Source: an uncultured Bacteroidia bacterium (GTDB lineage: Bacteria > Bacteroidota > Bacteroidia > Bacteroidales > ML635J-15). Taken from it: DNA of 64,000 nucleotides. Where the stretch lies: the NCBI GenBank assembly GCA_902776565.1, contig CACYQN010000003.1:102416-166415 (forward strand), written 5' to 3'. Positions 1-7,906 of the stretch are shown piece after piece (position 1 is the stretch's first letter; each line of letters opens with the position of its first letter). The translations under genes were made by a program, and so were the position numbers. The notes under the pieces are model-generated. The model did not search any database. It was not told the origin of the DNA and saw only the letters and a list, made by a program, of their open reading frames with translations.

Positions 1-285
1 CCTGCAGGATTCGAGAACCAGTGCGAGGACGAAAACGATGTCACAAAACCATACGTACTTCACGCAGAAGCCAATGCAATAACCAAAGTGGCAAAGTCGG
101 GCAATAGTAGCGAAGGCGCTACCCTCTACATAACTACTTCGCCATGCATCGAATGTGCAAAACTTATAATACAGTCGGGAATAGAGCGCGTGGTTTATTC
201 CGAGGAATACCGCAAGTCGGAGGGTATAGAACTGCTGAAACGTGCTAATATTAAAGTCGAAAACTTTAAGGACGATGAAATATAA
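1..285 (+). CDS. dCMP/cytidine deaminase family protein (5' end outside window)
   Basis: The reading frame is open from base 1, so the N-terminus lies outside the window. The visible 94 residues carry the zinc-dependent deaminase signature: HAEANAI, with the His ligand and catalytic Glu, then SPCIECAK (PCxxC), with the two Cys ligands. This pattern fits the dCMP deaminase / ComEB group, which makes dUMP from dCMP for thymidylate synthesis in the cytosol. The 3' end overlaps the start of the S41 protease gene by a few bases, so the two are probably co-transcribed. Another small deaminase of the same fold cannot be excluded without the N-terminus. Confidence 0.85.
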   Translation, partial: PAGFENQCEDENDVTKPYVLHAEANAITKVAKSGNSSEGATLYITTSPCIECAKLIIQSGIERVVYSEEYRKSEGIELLKRANIKVENFKDDEI

Positions 286-1840
286 GAATACAAAGGTCGC
301 AATACTTGTGCCGATGCTGATTGCCTTGTCGGTTGTGGTCGGAATGTTTATCGCTCGGCTTGTATGGACAGATTCGCCATCATTTGTCAACTCGGAAAGC
401 AAGATTGACGACGTGATGAAACTCATCGACATGTATTATGTCGATGAACTAAGTCCCGACAGCATCGAGGACGTGATGATTTCCGACTTTCTCCACAACC
501 TCGACCCGCATTCGTCGTATATGACAGCAAAGGAAACCTTGGAAGTGGAATCGGAACTTACGGGAAACTTTGTCGGAATAGGAATACGATTCTATGTCTT
601 ACACGATACCGTACTGATTACCAACATAATCCCTGGTGGAGCATCGGAAAAGGCTGGACTTATGGCTGGCGACAAGATTATCAATGTTGATGACAAACCC
701 ATTTCGGGCATCGGCATAAGCAACGACAGTGTACGCGGACGCATTCTCGGTGAAGAGGGTAAAAAGGTAAAAATTGGCATTCTGCGCGACGGCGTTGCAA
801 TGAATTTCGAAATCCGCCGTGCTCCTGTCGAGGTGGAAAGCGTCTATTATTCAAAAGTTGGCGACATCGGCTACATAAAGGTTACATCGTTCAACGGCAA
901 TACCGCCCAACAATTTGAAGACGCACTGAATATGCTGAAAATAATGAAGGTAAACTCTCTTGTCATCGACCTTCGCGACAACAGCGGCGGATTTATGCAC
1001 GCAGCCCAGGAAATCCTCGACAACTTCTTTACCGACAAACAGTTACTTGTCTATACAGAAGGTGCAAACTCAAGACGCGAAGAAGTGTATTCGTCGGGGC
1101 GCAACGGCAAGTTTGCCAACTATCCTCTGGCTGTGCTGGTTGACGAAAATTCGGCTTCGGCATCAGAAATTACAGCAGGCGTAATCCAGGACTACGACAA
1201 AGGAACTGTGATTGGCAATGTTACATTTGGCAAAGGTTTGGTACAGAGGATGTTCAACCTATCAGACGGTTCTTCGCTACGACTTACGGTTTCGCGCTAC
1301 TACCTGCCATCGGGAAGGTGCATACAGCGCAGTTACAAGGACGGTTATATTTCCTACCTTGAACAATATTATGCAAACTACGGCAGAAACAAGCAGACGG
1401 TCGATAGTTCCAAGGTTTTCTACACGCTCAACCAGAAACGCAAAGTCTATGAAGGCGACGGACTAATGCCCGACATTACCGTGGAACACGATACCAGCTA
1501 CGTTTCAAATATGCTTCTCGCTATAAGTCGTAAAAATATCATCGCTGATTTCTGCGTAGAATACTGCGATGCCAACAGGAAGAAAATGGAACAGGTGGAC
1601 TCGAAGAAAAAACTTGACTCCTTCCTCGAAAACGACGGAATGTTCAACAAGTTCCTTGCAAGGCTTAGCCACGACAGCATTCAATATTCACAAGCCGACC
1701 TCACTCAGTCGCGCAAATATCTCAACAAGATTCTCCGTTTCCAGATTGCCGGCTATGTCCTCGACTACAACATTGCAAACGCAATTCTCCTCGAAGACGA
1801 CCCATATATGGACAAGGCGATTGAAATTCTTCAAAAATAG
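275..1840 (+). CDS. S41 family C-terminal processing protease
   Basis: A 521-residue serine protease of the Prc/CtpA type, which trims periplasmic or envelope proteins from the C-terminus. It has an N-terminal membrane anchor or signal segment (about residues 7-26), a PDZ domain (about 85-165) that presents the substrate C-terminus, and the S41 catalytic core. The core contains DENSASASE, with predicted nucleophile Ser295, and FGKG, with predicted general base Lys320; their 25-residue spacing is usual for a Ser-Lys dyad. I chose the ATG at 275, inside the end of the deaminase gene, over an in-frame ATG at 242 because the signal segment then lies at the N-terminus. The stop codon sits inside a strong terminator hairpin. 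Confidence 0.93.
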   Translation: MKYKNTKVAILVPMLIALSVVVGMFIARLVWTDSPSFVNSESKIDDVMKLIDMYYVDELSPDSIEDVMISDFLHNLDPHSSYMTAKETLEVESELTGNFVGIGIRFYVLHDTVLITNIIPGGASEKAGLMAGDKIINVDDKPISGIGISNDSVRGRILGEEGKKVKIGILRDGVAMNFEIRRAPVEVESVYYSKVGDIGYIKVTSFNGNTAQQFEDALNMLKIMKVNSLVIDLRDNSGGFMHAAQEILDNFFTDKQLLVYTEGANSRREEVYSSGRNGKFANYPLAVLVDENSASASEITAGVIQDYDKGTVIGNVTFGKGLVQRMFNLSDGSSLRLTVSRYYLPSGRCIQRSYKDGYISYLEQYYANYGRNKQTVDSSKVFYTLNQKRKVYEGDGLMPDITVEHDTSYVSNMLLAISRKNIIADFCVEYCDANRKKMEQVDSKKKLDSFLENDGMFNKFLARLSHDSIQYSQADLTQSRKYLNKILRFQIAGYVLDYNIANAILLEDDPYMDKAIEILQK

Positions 1841-1874
1841 TAGAATCGAGCCATGGCGCGATTCTACTATTTTT
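1836..1874 (+). terminator. Rho-independent terminator after the S41 protease gene
   Basis: A 13-bp perfect stem (AATAGTAGAATCG pairing with CGATTCTACTATT) is followed by a T run. The protease stop codon lies within the left arm. The opposite strand also has a T run, so the hairpin could act in both directions. Confidence 0.85.
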
Positions 1875-1890
1875 GAATTGTTAAATTTCT

Positions 1891-1898
1891 TATCTTTG
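1891..1898 (+). promoter_or_regulatory. -7 box of the tgt promoter
   Basis: TATCTTTG matches the Bacteroidetes -7 consensus TAnnTTTG. Its last base is only 4 bases before the tgt ATG at 1903, so transcription should begin at or very near the start codon, which implies a leaderless mRNA. I see no good -33 element at the usual distance. Confidence 0.6.
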
Positions 1899-1902
1899 CG
1901 CT

Positions 1903-3033
1903 ATGAATTTTACAATCTTACATAAGGACGACAAGACCAACGCCCGTCGCGGTGTTATTACAACCGACCATGGCGACATACAGACACCGATTTTTATGCC
2001 CGTAGGCACTTGTGGAACAGTAAAAGGTGTTCATACTTACGAGATTAAGAACGAAATCAATGCGCAAATAATACTCGGGAACACATATCACCTCTACCTT
2101 CGTCCCGGAATTGAAATCATAAACAAGGCTGGCGGTCTGCACAAGTTCAACGGCTGGGACAGGCCTATTCTTACCGACAGCGGTGGTTTTCAGGTGTTTT
2201 CGATGGCCGACTGCCGCAAACTTACAGCCGACGGAGCCATCTTCCGCAGCCATATCGATGGTTCAAAGCACATTTTTACACCCGAGCGCGTGGTTGACAT
2301 ACAGCGTAACATCGGAGCCGACATAATGATGGCTTTCGACGAATGCACACCATATCCATGTGAATATAAATATGCCGCCAAGTCGCTGAAACTCACCAAC
2401 TCGTGGCTTTCGCGCGGATGGAAGCACTTCAACGAGACAGAAGGCTTGTACGGCTACCGTCAGGCATTTTTCCCGATAGTGCAAGGCTCTACATACGAGG
2501 ATTTGCGCGTTGAATCGGCTAAATACGTTGCCGACATCGGCGCCGAAGGAAATGCGATTGGCGGTTTGTCGGTAGGCGAACCTACACAGCAGATGTACGA
2601 TATGATTGAAATCGTAAACGAGCATCTTCCGCAGGACAAGCCCCGCTACCTTATGGGCGTTGGCACTCCAATAAACATTCTTGAAGGAATAGCACGCGGA
2701 ATTGATATGTTCGACTGCGTAATGCCAACCCGCAATGCCCGCAACGGCATGCTTTTCACTATGGAAGGTACGATGAACATGCGCAACGAGAAATGGAAGG
2801 ACGACTTCTCACCTCTTGACGAAAACGGAACAACAATCGTTGATTCGTTCTACTCGAAGGCTTACCTGCGTCATCTGGTCATTGCAGGCGAAATGCTGGC
2901 TGCTCAGATTGCAAGCATTCACAACCTCGGATTCTATCTACATTTGGTTGACTTGGCCCGTCAGCACATTGCCGACGGAACATTCTCGGAATGGAAAAAC
3001 ATGATGGTAGAAAAATTGGGAAGGAGACTATAG
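1903..3033 (+). CDS. tgt: Queuine/preQ1 tRNA-guanine transglycosylase
   Basis: A 376-residue cytosolic enzyme that exchanges guanine at the wobble position of GUN-anticodon tRNAs for a queuosine precursor. TDSGGFQVFS (residues 91-100) is the substrate-pocket and general-base motif. DMFDCVMPTRN (268-278) is the catalytic-Asp and tRNA-binding region. The C-terminal zinc site is unusual: where most bacterial TGTs have CxCxxC, this protein has Gly309, Thr311 and Asp314, although the distal His340 (IHNLGF) is kept. From memory, Bacteroides TGT is also cysteine-poor here, so this is probably a lineage trait and not a defect. It lies directly before lptG with no gap and has its own -7 box. Confidence 0.95.
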   Translation: MNFTILHKDDKTNARRGVITTDHGDIQTPIFMPVGTCGTVKGVHTYEIKNEINAQIILGNTYHLYLRPGIEIINKAGGLHKFNGWDRPILTDSGGFQVFSMADCRKLTADGAIFRSHIDGSKHIFTPERVVDIQRNIGADIMMAFDECTPYPCEYKYAAKSLKLTNSWLSRGWKHFNETEGLYGYRQAFFPIVQGSTYEDLRVESAKYVADIGAEGNAIGGLSVGEPTQQMYDMIEIVNEHLPQDKPRYLMGVGTPINILEGIARGIDMFDCVMPTRNARNGMLFTMEGTMNMRNEKWKDDFSPLDENGTTIVDSFYSKAYLRHLVIAGEMLAAQIASIHNLGFYLHLVDLARQHIADGTFSEWKNMMVEKLGRRL

Positions 3034-4110
3034 TTGAAAAAACTTGACTGGTATATTCTGCGGAAATTTATGGGCACGTTCTTCCTTGCCCTTTTCCTCA
3101 TTGTATGCGTAGCCGTAGTGTTCGACATTTCCGAGAAAATTGATAATTTCATCTCCCGAGGAGCAACAGTTACCGACATCATATTCAAGTACTACCTGAA
3201 TTTCATTCCAAACTTTGCGAACCTGTTCTGTGCATTGTTTGTGTTCATATCCGTGATTTTCTTCACATCCAAGATGGCGGGCAAGTCGGAGTTCATCGCC
3301 ATGTTCGCAAGCGGAATAAGCCGATTCCGATTGTTGCGTCCATATTTCGTGGGCGGTTTGCTGATTACTGCTTTTTCATTTATTCTAGGCAACTATGTAA
3401 TTCCCGATTGCAACAAGGAAAGGCTGGCCTTCGAGGAAAAGTTTGTGACTAGAGGACAAAGGGTAAGTTCATTCAACATACATAGGCAACTGGAGCCGGG
3501 CGTGTATTTTTATATTGAAAGTTTCAACAGGGAGCATGGTGTAGGTCTTCGCATGTCGCTCGAAAAATTTGATGGCGTCGAACTTAAATCGAAGATGACC
3601 GCTGACATGATACAATGGGATGATGCACGCCAGATTTGGAAGGCAAAGGACTATTGCATAAGGACTTTCAACAACGGAGAAGAAACCATTGAAACCGGTG
3701 CGCAGAAAGATACCGTCATACGCATCACTCCCGAAGATTTCTTCAAGAAGACATCATCGGTAGAAGCACTGAATGCCAAGGAACTACGAGAATTTATTGC
3801 AGAACAGAAGTTATCTGGGACATCGGCTGTAGTATCTAGCGAAATAGAGTTGTACAACCGTATGTCAACACCTTTTTCCACATTCATATTGACCATAATA
3901 GGATTCTCCCTTTCGGTGAAAAAACGCAGAGGCGGACTTGGAGTGAACATTGCACTGGGAATGTTGCTGAGCTTCTCTTACATCTTATTCCAAAGATTTT
4001 CCACAACATTTGCATTAAGCGGTCTGCTAAGCGCAATGCTGGCCGTGTGGGTGCCCAACATCATCTTTGCAATCATAGCAGTTATTGTTTATTTAACCGC
4101 TTCTAAATGA
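3034..4110 (+). CDS. lptG: LptF/LptG family LPS export permease
   Basis: A 358-residue inner-membrane protein of the YjgP/YjgQ family, the permease part of the LptB2FG transporter that extracts LPS and starts its transfer to the outer membrane. It has the typical plan: membrane segments near residues 12-30, 50-75 and 95-120, a beta-jellyroll periplasmic domain (about 130-255), and three closing membrane helices. The start is TTG at 3034, immediately after the tgt stop. An ATG at 3070 would remove the KKLDWYILRKF segment that usually precedes the first helix. It overlaps the next gene by 4 bp (ATGA), which suggests translational coupling. LptF and LptG are hard to separate by eye; the symbol is the more likely choice. 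Confidence 0.85.
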   Translation: MKKLDWYILRKFMGTFFLALFLIVCVAVVFDISEKIDNFISRGATVTDIIFKYYLNFIPNFANLFCALFVFISVIFFTSKMAGKSEFIAMFASGISRFRLLRPYFVGGLLITAFSFILGNYVIPDCNKERLAFEEKFVTRGQRVSSFNIHRQLEPGVYFYIESFNREHGVGLRMSLEKFDGVELKSKMTADMIQWDDARQIWKAKDYCIRTFNNGEETIETGAQKDTVIRITPEDFFKKTSSVEALNAKELREFIAEQKLSGTSAVVSSEIELYNRMSTPFSTFILTIIGFSLSVKKRRGGLGVNIALGMLLSFSYILFQRFSTTFALSGLLSAMLAVWVPNIIFAIIAVIVYLTASK

Positions 4111-5282
4111 AAAGGCTTGCTATCATTCTTCTATTGCTGTCGATGTACTGCTGTATGTCTGCACAAAGGACGCATAGCCTCGAACTCAAACTTTACGGCG
4201 GACGCATTGTTCCCCACCGCAGTGGAATGGACGCATTGGCACAACCTCTTTATGCCGGAGAAATGAACTATTATTTCTCGACACGTTCCGACAATTACTA
4301 CGACTTGAAATACCATTTTCCAAAGCATGGTTTTGGACTAAACTACAATTACTTTGGCAACCACAAAGTGATTGGTTCTGCTTTCGCAGCATATTCGTTC
4401 CTCGACTTTTCCTTTTTAGACAAGCAATGGTTCGACCTTGGTCTGCGTGTCAATGCAGGACTTGCCTACCTAACCCGCAAATTCGACAGGGAAACGAATC
4501 CGCAGAACATAGCCGTATGCACCAACTTGTGCTTCTACTTCAACCTTAGCTTCAATGTAGTATTCAAACTGCCTTCCGACTTCGAACTGAAACTCTCGCC
4601 AGGATTCCAGCATTACTCAAATGGAGCAGTAAAAAAACCAAACCTAGGGCTAAACTGCCTGTTCGTGTCGTTAGCATTGTCAAAGGATATTTGCACCAAG
4701 GATTTTACGCGGGAACTCAAAGACTATCAGGATGAAGTTTCGCCTCACGAAGCGTGGATTATGGGTACATGTTCAACAGCCGACGAATATTCGGTAGGAT
4801 ACGAAGGTCGCGGCGGCGGATTTATATGCAGCACAGTGGCGACGGGATACACATACCAGTACTGCAAGCTTGGAAAAGTTGGCGCTTCGTTCGACATGTT
4901 CTACAACGAAAACAACAAGTATTACTACTTCGACGACGAAAGGGGGCTATTCCTGCTATACGACAAGTTTTCCGACATACTTAAGCTCGGCATTAGCATA
5001 GGTCACCAGCTTGTTTACCGCCGCTTCGAATTAATTACATATTATGGATTCCATTTCTACAACAAGGTATGGACATACAAACGCTTTTATTTCCGTGTCG
5101 GAGCACGCTACTACCTTACGGATTATATGTTCATAAACCTGTCGCTGAAAGCGAATGGCTTCAAGGCGCAATTTATCGAAAGCGGAATAGGATTCTCGTG
5201 CCGCAGATGGGGAAAGAAAGGCGAAAAGGCAGAAAGACTGAAAGCCAATTTCAAACAACTTCAAACCTATAAACGGCGTTAG
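4107..5282 (+). CDS. PagL-like lipid A deacylase / acyloxyacyl hydrolase family outer-membrane protein
   Basis: A 391-residue exported protein with a signal peptide ending near SAQ (about residue 19), followed by aromatic-rich alternating segments typical of an outer-membrane beta-barrel. The motif FQHYSNGAVKKPN (167-179), with His169 and Ser171, matches the active-site H-x-S-N signature of PagL lipid A 3-O-deacylases. At about twice the length of classical PagL (~170-190 residues), it has an extra C-terminal half (about 200-391) that also looks strand-rich. The ATGA overlap with the LPS export permease supports a role in lipid A remodelling. The substrate and whether it is active cannot be read from the sequence. 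Confidence 0.7.
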   Translation: MKRLAIILLLLSMYCCMSAQRTHSLELKLYGGRIVPHRSGMDALAQPLYAGEMNYYFSTRSDNYYDLKYHFPKHGFGLNYNYFGNHKVIGSAFAAYSFLDFSFLDKQWFDLGLRVNAGLAYLTRKFDRETNPQNIAVCTNLCFYFNLSFNVVFKLPSDFELKLSPGFQHYSNGAVKKPNLGLNCLFVSLALSKDICTKDFTRELKDYQDEVSPHEAWIMGTCSTADEYSVGYEGRGGGFICSTVATGYTYQYCKLGKVGASFDMFYNENNKYYYFDDERGLFLLYDKFSDILKLGISIGHQLVYRRFELITYYGFHFYNKVWTYKRFYFRVGARYYLTDYMFINLSLKANGFKAQFIESGIGFSCRRWGKKGEKAERLKANFKQLQTYKRR

Positions 5283-5435
5283 CCATTGAAACGGCGCAGC
5301 CATAGAACGGCGAAGCCCTCAACGAAGTTAAACGCCTTCAGGCACTTAAACTTTCAAACGGCGAAGCCATAGAAACGGGCTTAGCCCATGAAACATAGAA
5401 ACAGCGTCAGCGAGAAACGGCTTTAGCCCCTAACC
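5283..5435. repeat. Degenerate intergenic word array (GAAACGGCGNAGCC-like)
   Basis: The space between two converging genes is filled with imperfect copies of a short word such as AAACGGCGTTAGCC, GAAACGGCGCAGCC, AACGGCGAAGCC and AAACGGCTTTAGCC, spaced about 13-20 bases apart in one orientation. It has no coding potential. Similar arrays built from different words occur at 10385-10480, 44931-45088 and 47730-47800. Confidence 0.7.
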
Positions 5436-6956
5436 CTACCTTATCAGGTCGGACCACTCCGCATCAAACTCGGTATCGTCGGCAAATCCGCTTTTTTTCA
5501 GTTCACGATATGCCCATTCGTCGGCAAGGTTCCATTCGAGAAAGTCCTGGTTTTCGTACCTTTTCTTGAAATCCCTTATTTTCACCTTGAGGAGAATTTC
5601 GTACTTACTTGATGTTATGAAATAATCCAGATGAGTATCGAACTTCATAGCTCGTTGCTGCTGCTGGTCGATGAGTTCAAGTTCCTCGTGTGTCTTGGTC
5701 AAATATGGCAATGCCGGGTCGCCCAGTTGCGCCATAAACGAATATTCGATGAAAGCGCTGTCGCTATGTGCAAAGTTGTACTGGGCAATCACTACGCTCC
5801 AGTTTACAAGAGCCGAAAGCGAAATCACAACAAAAAATGCGTAGCTGTTGACCTTGAACAGGTAGTACATGCTCTTGTGCTTTGCCACCTTTATCATTAT
5901 CGAAATCAGACCGACCAATACAAGCACAAGGAAGAAAAACACAGTAATTCGTCCAAATGCCAGTCCAAAGTATTTTACATACCAGAAGTTCCTTATTCCT
6001 ACCGACAAGGTCATGAAGCAGTTCTGTGCAAGCCAAACCATTGTGAGAATTTTCAGCAACTTGTTTTTGCTGTAGAAGTTGAGGTTTTCGCGGAACAGTA
6101 GCAGGGCAATCATCTGCGAGATGAGTATTGCGAACGAAAGAATCCAAGTGCCTTCATGAACGAACTCTTTCAGGAACGAGCCGTCCCACGAGTAGAACCA
6201 CACATAGCGTATGTCGCTTATGTTGAAGAACAAAAGCACTATGTTGAGCATTCCGAGCAGCATCACGCCGAAAAAGTTGCGGTTCTTGAGTGTCTGCGAA
6301 AGTCCGCGCAGGAATCTTCTTTTGCGCTTATGTACCAGTATTTCGTCAAGTCCCGATTCGTAGGTCATGAGTTTTTCGGTCTTCTTGCGGAATGCATAAT
6401 TTGCAAATACAAGTCCGAGCAGGAAGAGCAAAATAAATTCGAAGTTGAGTGACTGGATTATGTCGCTTACCATGTCTCCGAACTTTGAGCTTCCGAGCGA
6501 ATATAGGATTATAAATGCCAAGGTGATTACGAAAGCCAGCACCGTGAGCCAGAAAATCTTGCTTTTCTTCATCTTTGGTTCGCCGTCCTCGTGTTTCCTG
6601 TGCATCTGCGGAACGAACGAGAGCGCAGCATTGCGGAACGATTCAAAAGTGGCATACATATAACTGCGGTATTCCTTGAACACTATTATGCTGTTGCAGG
6701 TGAAAAACATAAGTATGTTGACAAAAATCGTCCAGCCCGAATGCGAGTACAGCACTGCAAGCGATGTTGTCAGAAGCACAGCCAGAGCCGTGACCACAAG
6801 TTTGTTGAACTTGAACGGCCTGTTGATAATCAGCATTATTGGAATAGTTATCCATTCGAGGATTACAAGGTTGAGACCTATGCTTTTTTCAAAGAACAAC
6901 AAGGTGAATACCAATGCGGTAGCCACCGAGGCGAAAATGTATGCTAATCTTTTCAT
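5436..6956 (-). CDS. Polytopic membrane protein, DUF4173/DUF4153-like
   Basis: A 506-residue inner-membrane protein with about 12 hydrophobic segments through residue ~400 and a soluble C-terminal tail (about 430-506) rich in Asp, Glu, Lys and Trp. The segment FWYVKYFGLAFGRITVFF resembles the YGLTxxR-type motif seen in the DUF4173 membrane family, which is the basis of the tentative assignment. Its function is unknown. It stands alone, pointing towards the converging PagL-like gene, and no -7 box was seen upstream. Confidence 0.6.
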   Translation of the reverse strand: MKRLAYIFASVATALVFTLLFFEKSIGLNLVILEWITIPIMLIINRPFKFNKLVVTALAVLLTTSLAVLYSHSGWTIFVNILMFFTCNSIIVFKEYRSYMYATFESFRNAALSFVPQMHRKHEDGEPKMKKSKIFWLTVLAFVITLAFIILYSLGSSKFGDMVSDIIQSLNFEFILLFLLGLVFANYAFRKKTEKLMTYESGLDEILVHKRKRRFLRGLSQTLKNRNFFGVMLLGMLNIVLLFFNISDIRYVWFYSWDGSFLKEFVHEGTWILSFAILISQMIALLLFRENLNFYSKNKLLKILTMVWLAQNCFMTLSVGIRNFWYVKYFGLAFGRITVFFFLVLVLVGLISIMIKVAKHKSMYYLFKVNSYAFFVVISLSALVNWSVVIAQYNFAHSDSAFIEYSFMAQLGDPALPYLTKTHEELELIDQQQQRAMKFDTHLDYFITSSKYEILLKVKIRDFKKRYENQDFLEWNLADEWAYRELKKSGFADDTEFDAEWSDLIR

Positions 6957-7102
6957 ACCTTTTTTATTTTGGTGTGATATATAACAAACTTTGTGCCTTA
7001 ATTATTGTGCTGGGTGAGGGATTTTTACACCTTGGTTCGACAACAACATTAGGCAAAAAGGCTTTGAGCCTGTTAGCCCTAAAACTTTTAAATTGTTGAA
7101 TT

Positions 7103-7134
7103 TTTGGTGTGTGATTTATTTTTTGTTATTTTTG
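7103..7134 (+). promoter_or_regulatory. Consensus Bacteroidetes promoter of the first MntA-HepT pair
   Basis: TTTG (7103-7106), a 20-bp spacer and TATTTTTG (7127-7134) match the primary-sigma consensus TTTG-N19-21-TAnnTTTG exactly. The predicted start near 7140 leaves a leader of about 10 bases before the ATG at 7152, which decides that start over an upstream TTG at 7104 that lies inside the promoter. Confidence 0.8.
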
Positions 7135-7151
7135 CAGAAAATATATTGATT

Positions 7152-7463
7152 ATGTTGACTCAGCGGACAAAACAAATGTTGCCATTGCTTCGAGAAAGCC
7201 TTTCCAAGCAGGATGCAATTGCGCGGGCATGGTTGTTCGGATCATGTTCAAGGGGTGAGGAATTGCCTGACAGTGATGTCGATTTGCTTGTTCAATATAT
7301 TGATAGTGACCATATTTCACTAATGACTATTTGTAGGATAAAGCGTGATATAGAAAAAAGCATAAAACGTAATGTAGATTTGGTTGAGGACGGTTGCCTA
7401 ATGCCGTTTGCAGAAGGAAGTGCAAATCAAGATAAGATACTGATATATGAGAGAACAAATTAG
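7152..7463 (+). CDS. mntA: MntA-type nucleotidyltransferase antitoxin
   Basis: A 103-residue minimal nucleotidyltransferase. GSCSRGEELPDSDVD (residues 30-44) gives the GS...DxD signature, with Gly30-Ser31 for nucleotide binding and Asp42/Asp44 for metal. In characterised MntA-HepT systems the antitoxin transfers AMP groups from ATP to a Tyr of HepT and so inactivates it. The gene ends 17 bp inside hepT. A paralogous pair sits at 47833-48616, and both antitoxins end in the same LIYERT motif. Confidence 0.88.
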   Translation: MLTQRTKQMLPLLRESLSKQDAIARAWLFGSCSRGEELPDSDVDLLVQYIDSDHISLMTICRIKRDIEKSIKRNVDLVEDGCLMPFAEGSANQDKILIYERTN

Positions 7464-7794
7464 GGACAAGGAAAGGTTGAAACACATCCTTGATACTTGC
7501 GATATTTTATTGACTAATAAGGATTTGTGTTCTCATGAAGAAATTGAGGCAGACCCGATTAGATATTTTGGATTTGTAAAGCATGTTGAAATAATAGGAG
7601 AAGCCGTGTATATGCTTTCTACGGAACTGAAGGAGGCGCATAGCGAAGTAGAGTGGGATGTGATTGAAGCAATGCGGCATGTGCTTGTTCATGGATACTA
7701 TAAAATTCGCCCTGTTCAATTGTGGCAAACTATTGATGAAGATATCGTTGCTCTTAGACCGCTAATAGAAAGAATTTATAACGGAATGGAATAA
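7447..7794 (+). CDS. hepT: HepT-like ribonuclease toxin (HEPN domain)
   Basis: A 115-residue all-helical HEPN protein. The RNase and modification motif R-x4-H-x-Y is intact: Arg77, His82 and Tyr84 in RHVLVHGYY. In studied systems Arg and His are needed for RNA cleavage and the Tyr is AMPylated by the partner. The ATG overlaps the end of mntA by 17 bp, the same overlap as in the second pair, indicating translational coupling. Length and motif are normal for the family, so it is predicted to be functional. Confidence 0.88.
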   Translation: MREQIRDKERLKHILDTCDILLTNKDLCSHEEIEADPIRYFGFVKHVEIIGEAVYMLSTELKEAHSEVEWDVIEAMRHVLVHGYYKIRPVQLWQTIDEDIVALRPLIERIYNGME

Positions 7795-7878
7795 AAATTT
7801 CACGTTTCAACAGAATCCTGCATTTATATAGCTGCAAAATTTTGCGTCTCAACAATATTCTCAAACATAAACTTTTCT

Positions 7879-7886
7879 TATCTTTG
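7879..7886 (+). promoter_or_regulatory. -7 box before the PfkB-family kinase
   Basis: TATCTTTG fits TAnnTTTG and lies 20 bases before the ATG at 7907. No TTTG-like -33 element was found at 19-21 bases. Confidence 0.55.
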
Positions 7887-7906
7887 CCCACACAAATTTA
7901 GGCTGT

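Noticed and set aside
7104..7151. TTG start for the first mntA
   Set aside because: The codons lie inside the -33/-7 promoter, and the nucleotidyltransferase fold begins at the ATG at 7152.
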